NCBI GenBank assembly: GCA_026545225.1 | Contig: CM048850.1 | Coordinates: 23,858,297 to 23,922,296, forward strand | From: Cornus controversa | Taxonomy: Eukaryota; Streptophyta; Magnoliopsida; Cornales; Cornaceae | Direction: 5' to 3' | Length of the DNA: 64,000 bases | Shown here: piece by piece, positions 1-10,800 of the stretch | How the letters are laid out: every line of letters begins with the position of its first letter | Numbering within the stretch: position 1 is the stretch's first letter | The notes under the pieces: generated by a model | Told to the model about the DNA's origin: nothing | Database searches by the model: none | What the model saw: the letters and a program-made list of their open reading frames with translations, nothing else | Made by a program: the position numbers and the translations under genes

Positions 1-860
1 GGGAATCGGATATCTAATCCATTGTAAGACCTTGTTTAAAGGACAATAATTTATGACAAGCCTTGGTGATCCTCTTTCTAATTCTGCATTTTTTATGGCG
101 TAAAAAGCAGCACAACTCGGGGATTGGCTGGGGCGAATCAGATGTTTTGAAAGGAGGTCTTGGATTTTATTTTTACAAATTTCCATTAAGTCATGATTCA
201 TTTGAATGGGTCAAGCTTTTGTTGGTATATCTTTTTCATTAAATTCTGGAACGTAAGGTAAAGAAACAATATGCTTCTTTCTATGCCAGAAAGCATTGGG
301 GAGATTTGAACAAATTTATTGTTGCAAAAATTCTTGAAATGTTTCTACTTTTAATTGGAAACTTTCTGGAGATATTTGAATGGCTATTTTTTATGAGCAA
401 TATTTGATTGGAGGGAAAATTCGTGTTTATTTCTAGTAATCAAATCTTTTTTCAGGGAATTAATGTTGCTTTCTTGTGGGGGATGGATAAATTTGAAATA
501 AATTTCTTCTCTATTAAAATATGAGCTAATGCCAGTAGAGTCAACCTTCATTGGTTGAAGAAGAGACAGAAAAGGAGTACCAAGAATAACCTGTTGATTA
601 AAATTTTTGATTAAGAGAAAGCTGGTATTGATACAAATTTGGTTATTGCAAATTTGGGCTGAAGAAAGTTTATATTTGATTTTCATTTTGCTTCCATCAA
701 CAGTATGGAGTTTATTATTTGTTTTCGTGTAATATTGGGGAGGAATTAACTTTCTTTAATGCAATTCATATCTGCTCCAGAGTCAAGAAGAGCAATGGTT
801 TCGAGGATGAATTCTTGATGACTAATTTAATATGAACGAACCATTTCTGAAAATTATCAT
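1..860 (-). pseudogene. Endogenous pararetrovirus (Caulimoviridae) polyprotein fragment
   Basis: Read on the minus strand, this stretch gives a retroviral-type aspartic protease followed by the start of a reverse transcriptase. The D-S-G active-site triad with its following A-D lies at about 770..784. Protease-like sequence runs through an uninterrupted 100-residue frame at 384..686. The linker and first RT motifs lie at about 40..300 and continue past the left edge of the window. The domain order and linker resemble Petuvirus/florendovirus-type endogenous copies from plant genomes (from memory, no search run). Stop codons and frame changes interrupt the frame, for example just after the protease triad, so this is a decayed integrated copy. 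A Ty3-type retrotransposon is the main alternative. Confidence 0.7.
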
Positions 861-1700
861 TATCCTCCTCAGGAGCTATATATATGTATATATATACATA
901 TGTATATATATATTGGCTATCTATATTTAAATAATTGATACTGCTGCGTTTTAAAGTATAATTGTTAAATTTAAAAATCAGTTATTGCTAGTTAAAAATT
1001 GAAGATGATCTGTTCACCTCATTTAGATCTTTTTTAGGATATAGTGCACTCTAACATATCAGAGCCTTGGGTCACAATTAATAATTTCTCAATTAGTATC
1101 GAAGCATATCGATTGTGGATTTCTCACCTTCTAAAAATATACTTCTCAACATGTATAATATATATCCCATTTACCTCATACATTAGTAGTTCTAAACATG
1201 GCAATTAAATAGTTTATAAGCTAAAATATGATTTCAACTAATGTTTGAACTTCTAAAATGTATAAAATCTGTCCTACTGTTTAACATGCTATACATGGTT
1301 TGAATAGTCATAACATAGTACACCAAACAAGATAACATTATCCAATGCTACTTGGTCTCTATAGTGAGTGCCAGATGACATCTGCACCAGTGCTTTGATT
1401 CCTGCATGTTTTGTTGCGTTTCATTGAAATCCCAGCTAGCACCATTGGGATTCGTACTGTATAACTTGGTTTTGAAGTTTACAACCTCCATCAAGTTCCA
1501 TAAATTCAATTCCACTTCTGCAATGAACAAACTTTGACAAAAGTTGGACTTTTGTATGACTTCTGTGATTTATGTTAATACCTTGATACTGGTTTTAACC
1601 ATGAAGGCGCATTCATAATTTGCTTTTGACTAGAAGGATTCGGATTCAGTTTTTGGGTAGTCCTGAAATGAATATCATTTGGAAGCTAATGATTTGAATT
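861..1700. other. AT-rich non-coding stretch
   Basis: No host gene is recognised here. A short alternating TATA tract lies at about 880-915. A 60-codon open frame on the minus strand at 1348..1530 has no family features I recognise. The stretch probably lies inside the NOA1 transcription unit if the gene's N-terminal exons are further left. Confidence 0.4.
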
Positions 1701-1703
1701 GAG

Positions 1704-1821
1704 AAATATAAGACCGTAACCCTAGACTTTGAGAGTAGCGCAAGGTCAAAATAGATTTAGAGGGGTGAATAGATCTTGTTTGATTTTAACTAACAATAAT
1801 TGATTTTTGAATTATTATTAT
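1704..1821. repeat. Dispersed repeat, copy 1 (second copy at 13504..13622)
   Basis: About 115 bp here match 13504..13622 in the same order and orientation. Shared blocks include TAACCCTAG, GCGCAAGGTC, GAATAGAT and TTTTAACTAACAATAA. The second copy is interrupted by a TRIM at its right end. Similar phrases occur in plant LTR-retrotransposon ends, so this is probably a TE fragment rather than host sequence. Confidence 0.6.
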
Positions 1822-2222
1822 TGTTAGCTGAGATATGTGCCTAGAATCATGGGATTTGACTTACCATATTAGCCAAGATATGATTAGTCTAGAATCATGG
1901 GATTTGATTTTATTTACGCATATATTTAGGCATAGAATATGCAGTGATTTTAGTTAGTTTCCTTTCTTGTAATATTTAACATGTGCTATTTTCAACTATA
2001 AATACCAAAGCTGTGATTGGGTGATCAATGTACACTCAATCAAGCCTTTACACATTTCTTCTTTATTTTTTCTATTCTGTATTTCTTCTATAATTATACT
2101 TCACAGCGCAACAATATCAATTATTTAAATATAGAAAACAAGCATAGAGAATCAAACAATCACACAAACACAGACTTTTACGATGAAAACCCGAACAAGG
2201 AAAAACCATGGGACCTAGTTTG
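1822..2222 (+). mobile_element. LTR-like sequence (tentative)
   Basis: A segment starting near TGTTAGCTGAGATATG has two copies of a TAGAATCATGGGATTTGA block. It then has a TATA-like CTATAAATACC at about 1996 and a T-rich leader, as a plant Copia LTR promoter would. No paired LTR, primer-binding site or target duplication was found, so the call rests on composition and layout only. Confidence 0.3.
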
Positions 2223-4753
2223 ACTGATCAAAATCCACTATATAGGAAAGAGGTTTACAACTAGGTTACTAGATTTGCTCCTAGAATCACTTGGTTTATC
2301 TTGACTCAGACTTGTGTAAGATCATGCTGATCTTCTCAACTGTTGATTTGTCAATAGATCCGTTCCTCGTGCAATCCACTTTTTCATAAACTTTTGATCT
2401 CCAACACTAGTAACATTTGCTTTCCAAGTATGTTTTCTTTATGATTTTGTTGGTGATGGCAATTTAAACTCCACAAGTTGATGATGAACACTCTGAACAA
2501 TTACCTTTTAATCCAAATGCTAGATGATGAAAAGAAAAATATGCACTCTATGTGCCTAGATGCTTTCCATAAAAATAACAATATATGATCTCTCAATAAT
2601 GTGTGTAAAGATCTCTATATCTATGTGTATGTGTTATGAGAGACTAGAGGTGTTTATATAATGCTTTGTGTCCAAAGGAATTAAGGTTTCTTAGTTGCAA
2701 TAAGAACCTTTTAGAAATTTCGATTTAATAGAGTTTCCAAAACAGTTCTCGTAAGGTCAATCGACTATGATTTGATAGAGTTTCCCAAACAATTCATGCA
2801 TGATTAGTCATCAAGTTATCGATGAACCCTACTAGCACTACTTCGATAGATTGAGCCTTTGATCGAAGCATTCTGGGTTTTGATAAAACTATTTTTGAAA
2901 TTTGCGAATGATTAAGGCTTATTGTTTTTGTAAAAAGTACTTTTCATATATATTCGATCTAAAAACAGTTTCATGCATTCATAATATATTTTCATGAATC
3001 AAAACATGTATGCATTGTGCCCTGAAATGAGTCATGATAAGAATGCATGATTATGAACCCTAGCTAATTGGTGAGTTAGTTATTCGTTAATAAGGTCAGA
3101 GTACGTCTGGCAAACCTACATGATGAGATACATACAACCTTTGAGCAAGAAGATCATAACAGCGATACCCCTTTTGGCCCTTGCCATAACCAAGGAAAAG
3201 ACAGCAGAACGGGCAGATAGCTTCGTACGATCAACTTTAGGAAGAAGAACAAAAGAGGTGCAACCTAAGACTTTCCAGTTTTGGTTCAGAAGAGAGGGGG
3301 AAAGAGAACCTTTGATGGTTGTTAGCGGCAGTCTCAGGTTACATTTGAATAGCGGTTCAGAGGAATTCTAGTTTAAATCTAAATCTGAAAACAAAGAAAT
3401 CAGAGAATGAATTGAATTCAATTAGTGAAGATTGGCCAACTATCGGAGCGTACTCTCTCTCAGTTCTAGCACGTGAAGTGAAGCGCCTTGCTTTCAGGCA
3501 TGGGAAGTATACCGTAGCAAGAGATGATTTTTCCTTTTTCCCTTTTATGTATCTTCAAATTTTGATTTTCCCCTTGGACATAATCAGAAGTTAAAAATAA
3601 AAATACATTCTCTTGCTTTTGTTACAAAATTTGCCAACACAAAATTCTAATCCCCACAATCTCTCCCTTTGGCAACTTCATGACTATTTCTTTGAAAACA
3701 GAATTTTATGTGACTCTTCTTTTTCCAATAAGAACAATGATAAATTTTAGGATGCTTAGGAGAACTAGAAACTTTAGGGATTTATTTCACTTTTTCAATC
3801 TTAGTGTTAGAAGTAGAGCCTGTAGAGGATAGATTTGATTCATCAACAAATCCTATAGCGCTCTTTATATCCTACAATTTATTCATCCTTAACAGTTTAT
3901 CTAGTTTTCTGTCCCGAAGTTTTGAATAGTCCTCTCTTAATTTTGTAAATGAACTGAAAGTTTTACAATTTTAAATTCAAGGGACTTTTTAAAATTTATA
4001 ACTTGTTCAAGTTTGGTTTCTAAAAACTTCACTTTTTTCGAAGATATTCTTTTTCAATTTTTAATTCTTCAACTAGAGAGAGAGGTTTTTTTTTTAAATT
4101 CAAGTTTGAAACTATTTCGTTCAAATTCAATATTTTTAAGCGTTTCACTTTCTAACCAGAAAATATCATGTTCATGCTCTGTACTATAAGTTTTTCAATT
4201 TCTAATTTAGGTTTCTCTCTCTCTCTCTCTCTCTCTCTAACTATTTTCTGTTTTGCATTCAACTTTTTTTTTCTTTTGAACTTTGAGAATCAGTCACATT
4301 TATCATTAATGTACGGTAATTTACTAGATTTTGAACTAACAGAGTTGTTGTCAAATCCAACAAGGGGATGTAACTATTCAGACATGTAAAAGTTCTAAAT
4401 TAGATTTTTTCTTTCTTTTTATTTTTAAGAGCCATAATATACCGAAAGGGGATAAGATCTATGTTAGTATTGTGCTAATCTGCATGAGAGTCCAGGGTTA
4501 TGATCCTATAAATCTCATGAATCATTTATGTATGAGACCTGGCAATTCAATTTAGTATTTTGGTGCTTTTAATTGTAATGTTCACTCTTATCATGCTTCA
4601 TATTGTTTGCAATATAAAAATTATCCTTGAAGTCTTTTGTGCAGACCCTATTATTTCTGTTCCCCCTTGTTTCTTTGACATGATTTATGATTTTCATATC
4701 TTCATCACAAATACAAAAACATTTAATACTAACGCAAACACCATTTGATGCAG
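2223..4753. other. Intronic/intergenic stretch with no recognised gene
   Basis: Nothing here matches a protein family I recognise. Open frames at 3120..3371 and 3412..3594 are short and lack domain features. A CT microsatellite (CTCTCT...) sits at about 4211-4239. The 3' boundary is the splice acceptor TTTGATGCAG at 4744..4753, which precedes a NOA1 exon, so at least the right part is NOA1 intron. Confidence 0.5.
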
Positions 4754-4835
4754 TGTTTTAAGTGTCCACTTAACAAGTTCAAAGTCTTTGGTTGGAATTA
4801 CTGGGTTTGTGTCAGAAATTCAGAGGGAGAAAAAG
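4754..4835 (+). CDS. NOA1: NOA1 exon with G5-like motif (first exon in window)
   Basis: The exon encodes [12 protein letters not shown] and continues to VSEIQREKK, the segment just before the P-loop in NOA1. The acceptor is TTTGATGCAG and the donor GGTTTG starts at 4836. It enters with one base completing a split codon and leaves in phase 0. It sits in a frame different from the long open frame at 4745..5008, so simple ORF calling hides it. The next exon is 13.3 kb away. Confidence 0.85.
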
Positions 4836-7800
4836 GTTTGTCACTTTTCATGTTCTTTTTTTCCTCACACTTTTTTGGTTATATAAGGGGCTACCGCCTA
4901 AACAAAATAAACACAAGGAATAGCATGAGGATGATCTATGCCCATGATATCTCCCTGAAGACAAATTCTCCTTTAGTGAATAACTTCAAATTTTTTTTTT
5001 TTGGGTGAGCAACATTATTGATAAATCAAATTATAAGAGGTGCATACTCATCTATGTACATGAATCTCTATTCCAAACCATGAAGAAAACCAAAGGAAGA
5101 ATTTCTAGTCATAATGGAATCAGGGGGATTCCATTGGATTTGCAAGTAATTGTTTGTGGTAATTCTATCAACATTTGGTGAGGAACCCAATCTAAGTCAC
5201 AATCCTCTTTGATATCCTTCTGAATGGAGGTAGCATCCATATAAGAGTTTGTGATGCGACTAACAGACAGTATATTAGTAGAAAAGTTAGTATATGTAAA
5301 ACAGAAGAGAGCGATATCGCTGGATGGTAACAAATATAGTAGAAAAGTTTGGGACTTCTAAAATAGTAGAGTTTGATATAGACGGAGAACAATGAAGAAA
5401 ATCTTTTTAAGAGACAGATGACAAAGAGCCATCTGCTACTCTGACCTTTTCCTTACCGGAGCATGTAGAGTAGGAAGAAGACAAACTCGAAAAAACTATC
5501 ATCTGATCAGTGGCTGCATAGTATATAATCCACGGTTGGAAGAGAAGACACTAAAAGCACTGGCAGATATAGTTGTGTGAGCAAACTTGGACAAAGTATG
5601 AGTAGAAGCCTCAGAAAAAGTATCAGGTCGAGCCATGAGACAGCAAAGAGTCTGCATCTCTTTTGTAGTGAAGGTAACAGCATCAGTACTACTAAGATGA
5701 GAACTTCCCTATGCTGTTTCAGACATATGAGCATGTGATTTCACTTAACTAGACTACCCTCCACCTCGTTGTCGATTGGGACTGATGTAAAGCGGAGCAA
5801 CCAACTGTCCCAAAAGCCGCAGCTGTCAGGAGAGTTGGTTGCTCCACTTTACATCAATTGGTATCAGAGCCCAGGTCTTGGGTTCGAGTCTCACCCTTGA
5901 GGATTCGGGGGAGATGGCCAACTTGCCACATGTGGGTGTCTAACCCGCAGCTGTCAACGTGCGCTGTGGGGCCCGTGTGCCTCGAATGCCAGTCCTTTGG
6001 GGAGGGCTAAGTAAAGTGGAGTAGCTTCTCCTGACAGCTGCAGCTTTTGGGACAGTTGGTTGCTCCGCTTTACATCAGGGACAATCATGAAGGTTCCAAT
6101 AGTTGTTCCTAATATGACTCATCTTCCTACAAAAGTCATACTTAAGTAAATCTTTCTCTGAATTATTACTACTGCTTTCAACTCGAGTCAGTCCTGATTC
6201 CTGAGGAATAGTTGCTAGAGCAGATATGGCATTCCTCCTACTCTCTTTCTGCTGAACATAAGAATACGTCTGCCTCAAGGAAATGGGTCTCTACCAAGAA
6301 CCTGAATGTGAATCATGTCATACTACATGTTATGACCAGCTAGGAAATCATAAACTCGTTCCTTTTCCATGAATTTATGAAACTTTGCTCTATCACTTGC
6401 ACAATCTGCCCAAAAATCCTGATAGTAATCTAACTTCTGCGACAAACTGTTAAACTCTTTATAGTTTGAGCAATAGTTATATCCCCCTGCTTGCTTGGTC
6501 TTGTGAACCATTTGTCTAAGTTCATAAGACCCGTGCATCATTACCCATTTGAGAGCAGGTTTGCCTCTCACCAATCTGTATTATCATGTGCTGAGTTAAG
6601 TTAAAGGTAGCCGTGACTAATATGTAGTTGCATTGAATTGAGTAACCAAGACATCAATAGTGAATTGTCTGCAATCCATTGATTGAAGGATGGATTGGAT
6701 GACTTCGGCGTCTTAATTACTCCTGTCAACGTGACCAAGTTAAATAGTTACTCTCATCCAACTTTACTACGACTAATTTGCAGTGAAAGGTTGTCTCTGA
6801 GGACGCACATACGACTGAACGCTTCTCCCTTACTACTGTAGACTCTGACATGTACATAATGAATGGAGAACTACCCAAAGAATATAGAAGACATAAAGCC
6901 AATTTCCCACCAAATTCAAAATATTCAACTTGAATATACCCTCAAACAGTGACATATATATCATCATCATCATCATTCTTGCCTTTATCCCGTACAAACG
7001 GGGTCGGCCACATGGATTCTCTTTTTCCACTCTTTTCTATCATAGATCATATCTTCTACTAGATTTAATTTTTTGCAATAATTTCTTATCACTACATTCC
7101 ATGTTAGTTTAGGTCGGCCTCTTTGTCTCTTTCTCTATGCAAATCAATTGTACGTAGAATGATCCAGTAAACCCCAAACAAACCCAAAACATGGCCCAAC
7201 TGTCCCAAGCCCCTGCCAATAATGCTTCTCGTGATATGCTGTTGGATACCACTCCCATGTTCACATGGTACTCTTAATAGGATGAGTGTTAACTCGTAAA
7301 AGATTAGAGTTTGCCCTCCTTAACGCCAATTGGTTTTAGGTGAGATGGCGGCTTGAGATCCGACAGGTGGTATCAGAGCCAGAGGTTACGGGTTCGACAC
7401 TGTATGAGTGCCATTGTGCGGGGGAGTGTTGTTGGATACCACTCTTAAGTTCACGTGGCACCCTTAATATGATGAGTGTTAGCCCGTAAAAGATTAGAGT
7501 TTGCCCTCTTTAACACCAATTGGTTTTATGTGAGATGGTGGCTTGAGATCCAACAAGATACATGGCATGAACCAGTGCCATATTTTGATGAAAAACAGGA
7601 AGAACAATACCAGAAAAGGTGATAAACAACCCCTGAACAGTGCCGACAGCCCCTTTTGCAACATAAACCTCCGAAATGTGACAAAGTTCAACCATTAACT
7701 CCAGATGGCTTTGATGCACTCTAGGGGTGTTATGTAGAGCATTGAAATTAGCCAAATAGTCCCCAAAAAGTCAAAAAAAGCTCTTATGTTTCCAAAAATC

Positions 7801-10800
7801 ATTTGAAGAAACAATATCTTTCGAAGGGGGGAAGGTTGACCCTTATAAAGTATATTGTCGAGCCTGTCTACCTATTATATGTCCCCTTTTCTGATTTCGG
7901 CCTCGGTGGTGAGGAGGATTGGGAGCCTTGAGCAGATCTTTTTGTGGGGAGGTATGGGAGATGAGTTTAAGTTCCTTCTAGTGGGGAGCCGGCAGATGTC
8001 ACGCCCCGATTTTTGAGTCACCAGAGACTCCGTCTCCGAGCCCAAATCTCAAGAGTGAACCCGTCCATTAAACCCTAATGAACCATCTTAACTCTTAATT
8101 ACCACGGAAGCTTAATTACGTACACACTCATGTGACATCAACCAATCCCAATGGGCCCCACAATTGACCTCACATACCTATCCAATTACCTCCAACTGTA
8201 TATCACGCTTCGATTCCGACACCCGGTGAAGAGTGAGGGAAATGAGGGTGAGCAGTTAACGTTAAACTGGTTCACACACATGAATCCCTCAAGTTCCGAC
8301 ACTCAACTCTTTGTCTAGCTATAATATTGAACTGAAACTTATTCCAATGGAAAGAGGATTAAAAAATACTCAATTTCAAAAAAAGAATCACCTCAATCGG
8401 AGTTCTAATGAAAAAGTTATGCCTTTTCAAAGTTGTGACGTCAACTTGAATTACACAGAAATTTTCAAGCGCCTGGAAATTTTTACAGGCGTCTGAAACC
8501 GCAAGTTCCGGCGTCTAAAACTAGTTTTAGGCGTTTGGTTTCATGCTGAATCAACATTTTGAGACCTCTGGAACTTCTAGACAACTGGGGGTCATAGTTC
8601 CAGGTGTCTAAAACTTACCCACCTGTTGTAAAATCAGCTATTGAGTGTCCATGCTCCATCTAACTCGATTTCCATCCATGGAAAAGTAACATGGGAAAAT
8701 TTTAGACATAATCTAACACATCCAAGTCATATACATTCCATTACCATAAAAAGGGGTCCAACACATGCCCGAAATACATCAATCTAAAAAGATAATCGAA
8801 ATGTCATTTCATTCATGTCCCCAAAACCTTACATATGCATACTTAGTCATAAAGCATACTCAATAACATAATCTCAAAAACATAATAGGTCTTATATATG
8901 TTTACCACATGCATATAGTCCACAATCCGGACATGCATTCAAATAAAGCAATAAAAGTCTTTAAATGAAATTAATTCCGCTCCATGCCAATTGTCTATTG
9001 GGGAGACTTCATCACCTCCTTTTCATTTCCTGAAAAGAGTTAATACTCATAGGATGAGTTACAACACGCTCAGTATGAATGTCTAAAACACAATTTCGCA
9101 AGTTCCGTGAATACCACATAAACATACATTTGCATTTAATCATGTTAAGAAAATATCCGAACAATACAACCATATCATATGCAATAGAGGCAACATGATA
9201 TGCATAACTCCCTCGTCCTCTCCACACATCCATTGGTCTCCAATTCCCTTGGACAAACCAATCCCACCTATCCGAGGCTCTTGTACTAATCCACCTCATC
9301 GTAGGACTCTGTTTTAGGGAGTATCCTCTTTTATTCAAACGGGGCTCTTTTACTAGTCTACCCCTCGAGGGTTCCCATGTACCAAATTACCTCGCCACTC
9401 GTCAAGAGGGCTCACCACCCAATTGATCTCACCACCCTCACCGTGCCAATGAAGATGAATCCCACATGTTCATACTAATTCCCATCTAAGCATCACATGC
9501 ATTCACATTGAACATGTTCCATATATTCCTCATTCCATATAATTCACATCTTCGACGTTTCATATAACTCATATATTGACAATTAAATCATACTTTTCAC
9601 TTAAACATGCTTTCAAGGCAATTTATCAAACACATAAGTGTCACCTTCACATATACACACGAATTCACATAATTCTTCACAATTCAACCTCAACATGCTT
9701 ATATAATCATCTAAGGCAATTATGAACATGTAACTACATCAATTAACATTGATAATACATTAAATGGCATAATTTAGCATGCTTGAATATTGAAAGATAT
9801 CTAATTATACCCACATAACCAATTGGTTGCCATAGCAACCAATATACTTACAAAAATCCCGGATTCTATGGGTTAGGCATCACTACCTCAATTTGGAAGA
9901 GTTTCAAAATGATTTCCCCAATTCTCACCAAAAAATTAACTTTCTCCGAAATTGATTCTAGACAAATTAAACTCAAGCCCTCAATGCGTAGACCAACTTC
10001 TTCTTCTTCGGTGCCTTCCAATTATGGACTCAAGTCTCTCAAAATCAATGGAGAAGGGAAGAAGATGATATTGCTACATATGTGTATTTATATTGCTCTC
10101 TCACGGCTGCTGAGAATGAGAAATGAATTCAACAATTCTCTACTTTGCTATTTATAGACCTAGCTGTCATATTTACAAAAAATGTCATTAGTCTCTTACT
10201 AAACCTTTCCGGACTCCGTTTTCGATTTTCGTATTTCCGATTGACACAAAATCAACTCCGTAGCATGTCAAATGTTTTATTTAAGTTACTTGCCAAATTT
10301 GGTGTCATTCCAATACTTTTGGATTTTCTGGACCCACGGGACCCGCGTCGCCACTTGACCTGAAAAAGTCAACTTTTGCCAAACGCTCCCAAAACTTCCC
10401 CGAACACTTATAATGGTCCTTAAACATGTATTTACATTTAAAATACATATATAATCATTTAAATCATTTATACGCATTTAAATGAAATAAAAGGAAAACC
10501 GGCCAAAAATGGTCATGGTTCTTATAGCAGATTTGTAGGCCCATTCTGGAGAGAGGTTTGGGAATGAGGAGGATGGATTTGTTCAACACTACATTGTTGG
10601 GCAAGTGGTTATGGAGGTTCGGGGTGGAGAGACAGAGGTTGTGGAGGAAAGTTATTTGTGCCAGATACGGTGAGTCCAGAGGAGGTTGGAGTTCTTTAGT
10701 GCTGAGATCCTCAGGGAGCTGTGGCTTGTGGAAGAACATTCGGAAAGGTTGGGATGAATTCTCCAAGCATATTTGCTTTAAGGTGAAGGATGGCCGACAC

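Noticed and set aside
5859..5900. tRNA-like GGTATCAGAGCC...GGGTTCGAGTC, considered as a tRNA gene or SINE head
   Set aside because: The first part is the retroelement primer-binding site. A cloverleaf cannot be formed, and the element has LTR-type TSD and ends.
7510..7755. 81-codon minus-strand open frame next to the 316-bp TRIM
   Set aside because: It enters the TRIM LTR at its C-terminal end and lies in what looks like Copia leader sequence. No domain is recognised, so it is not called as a gene.
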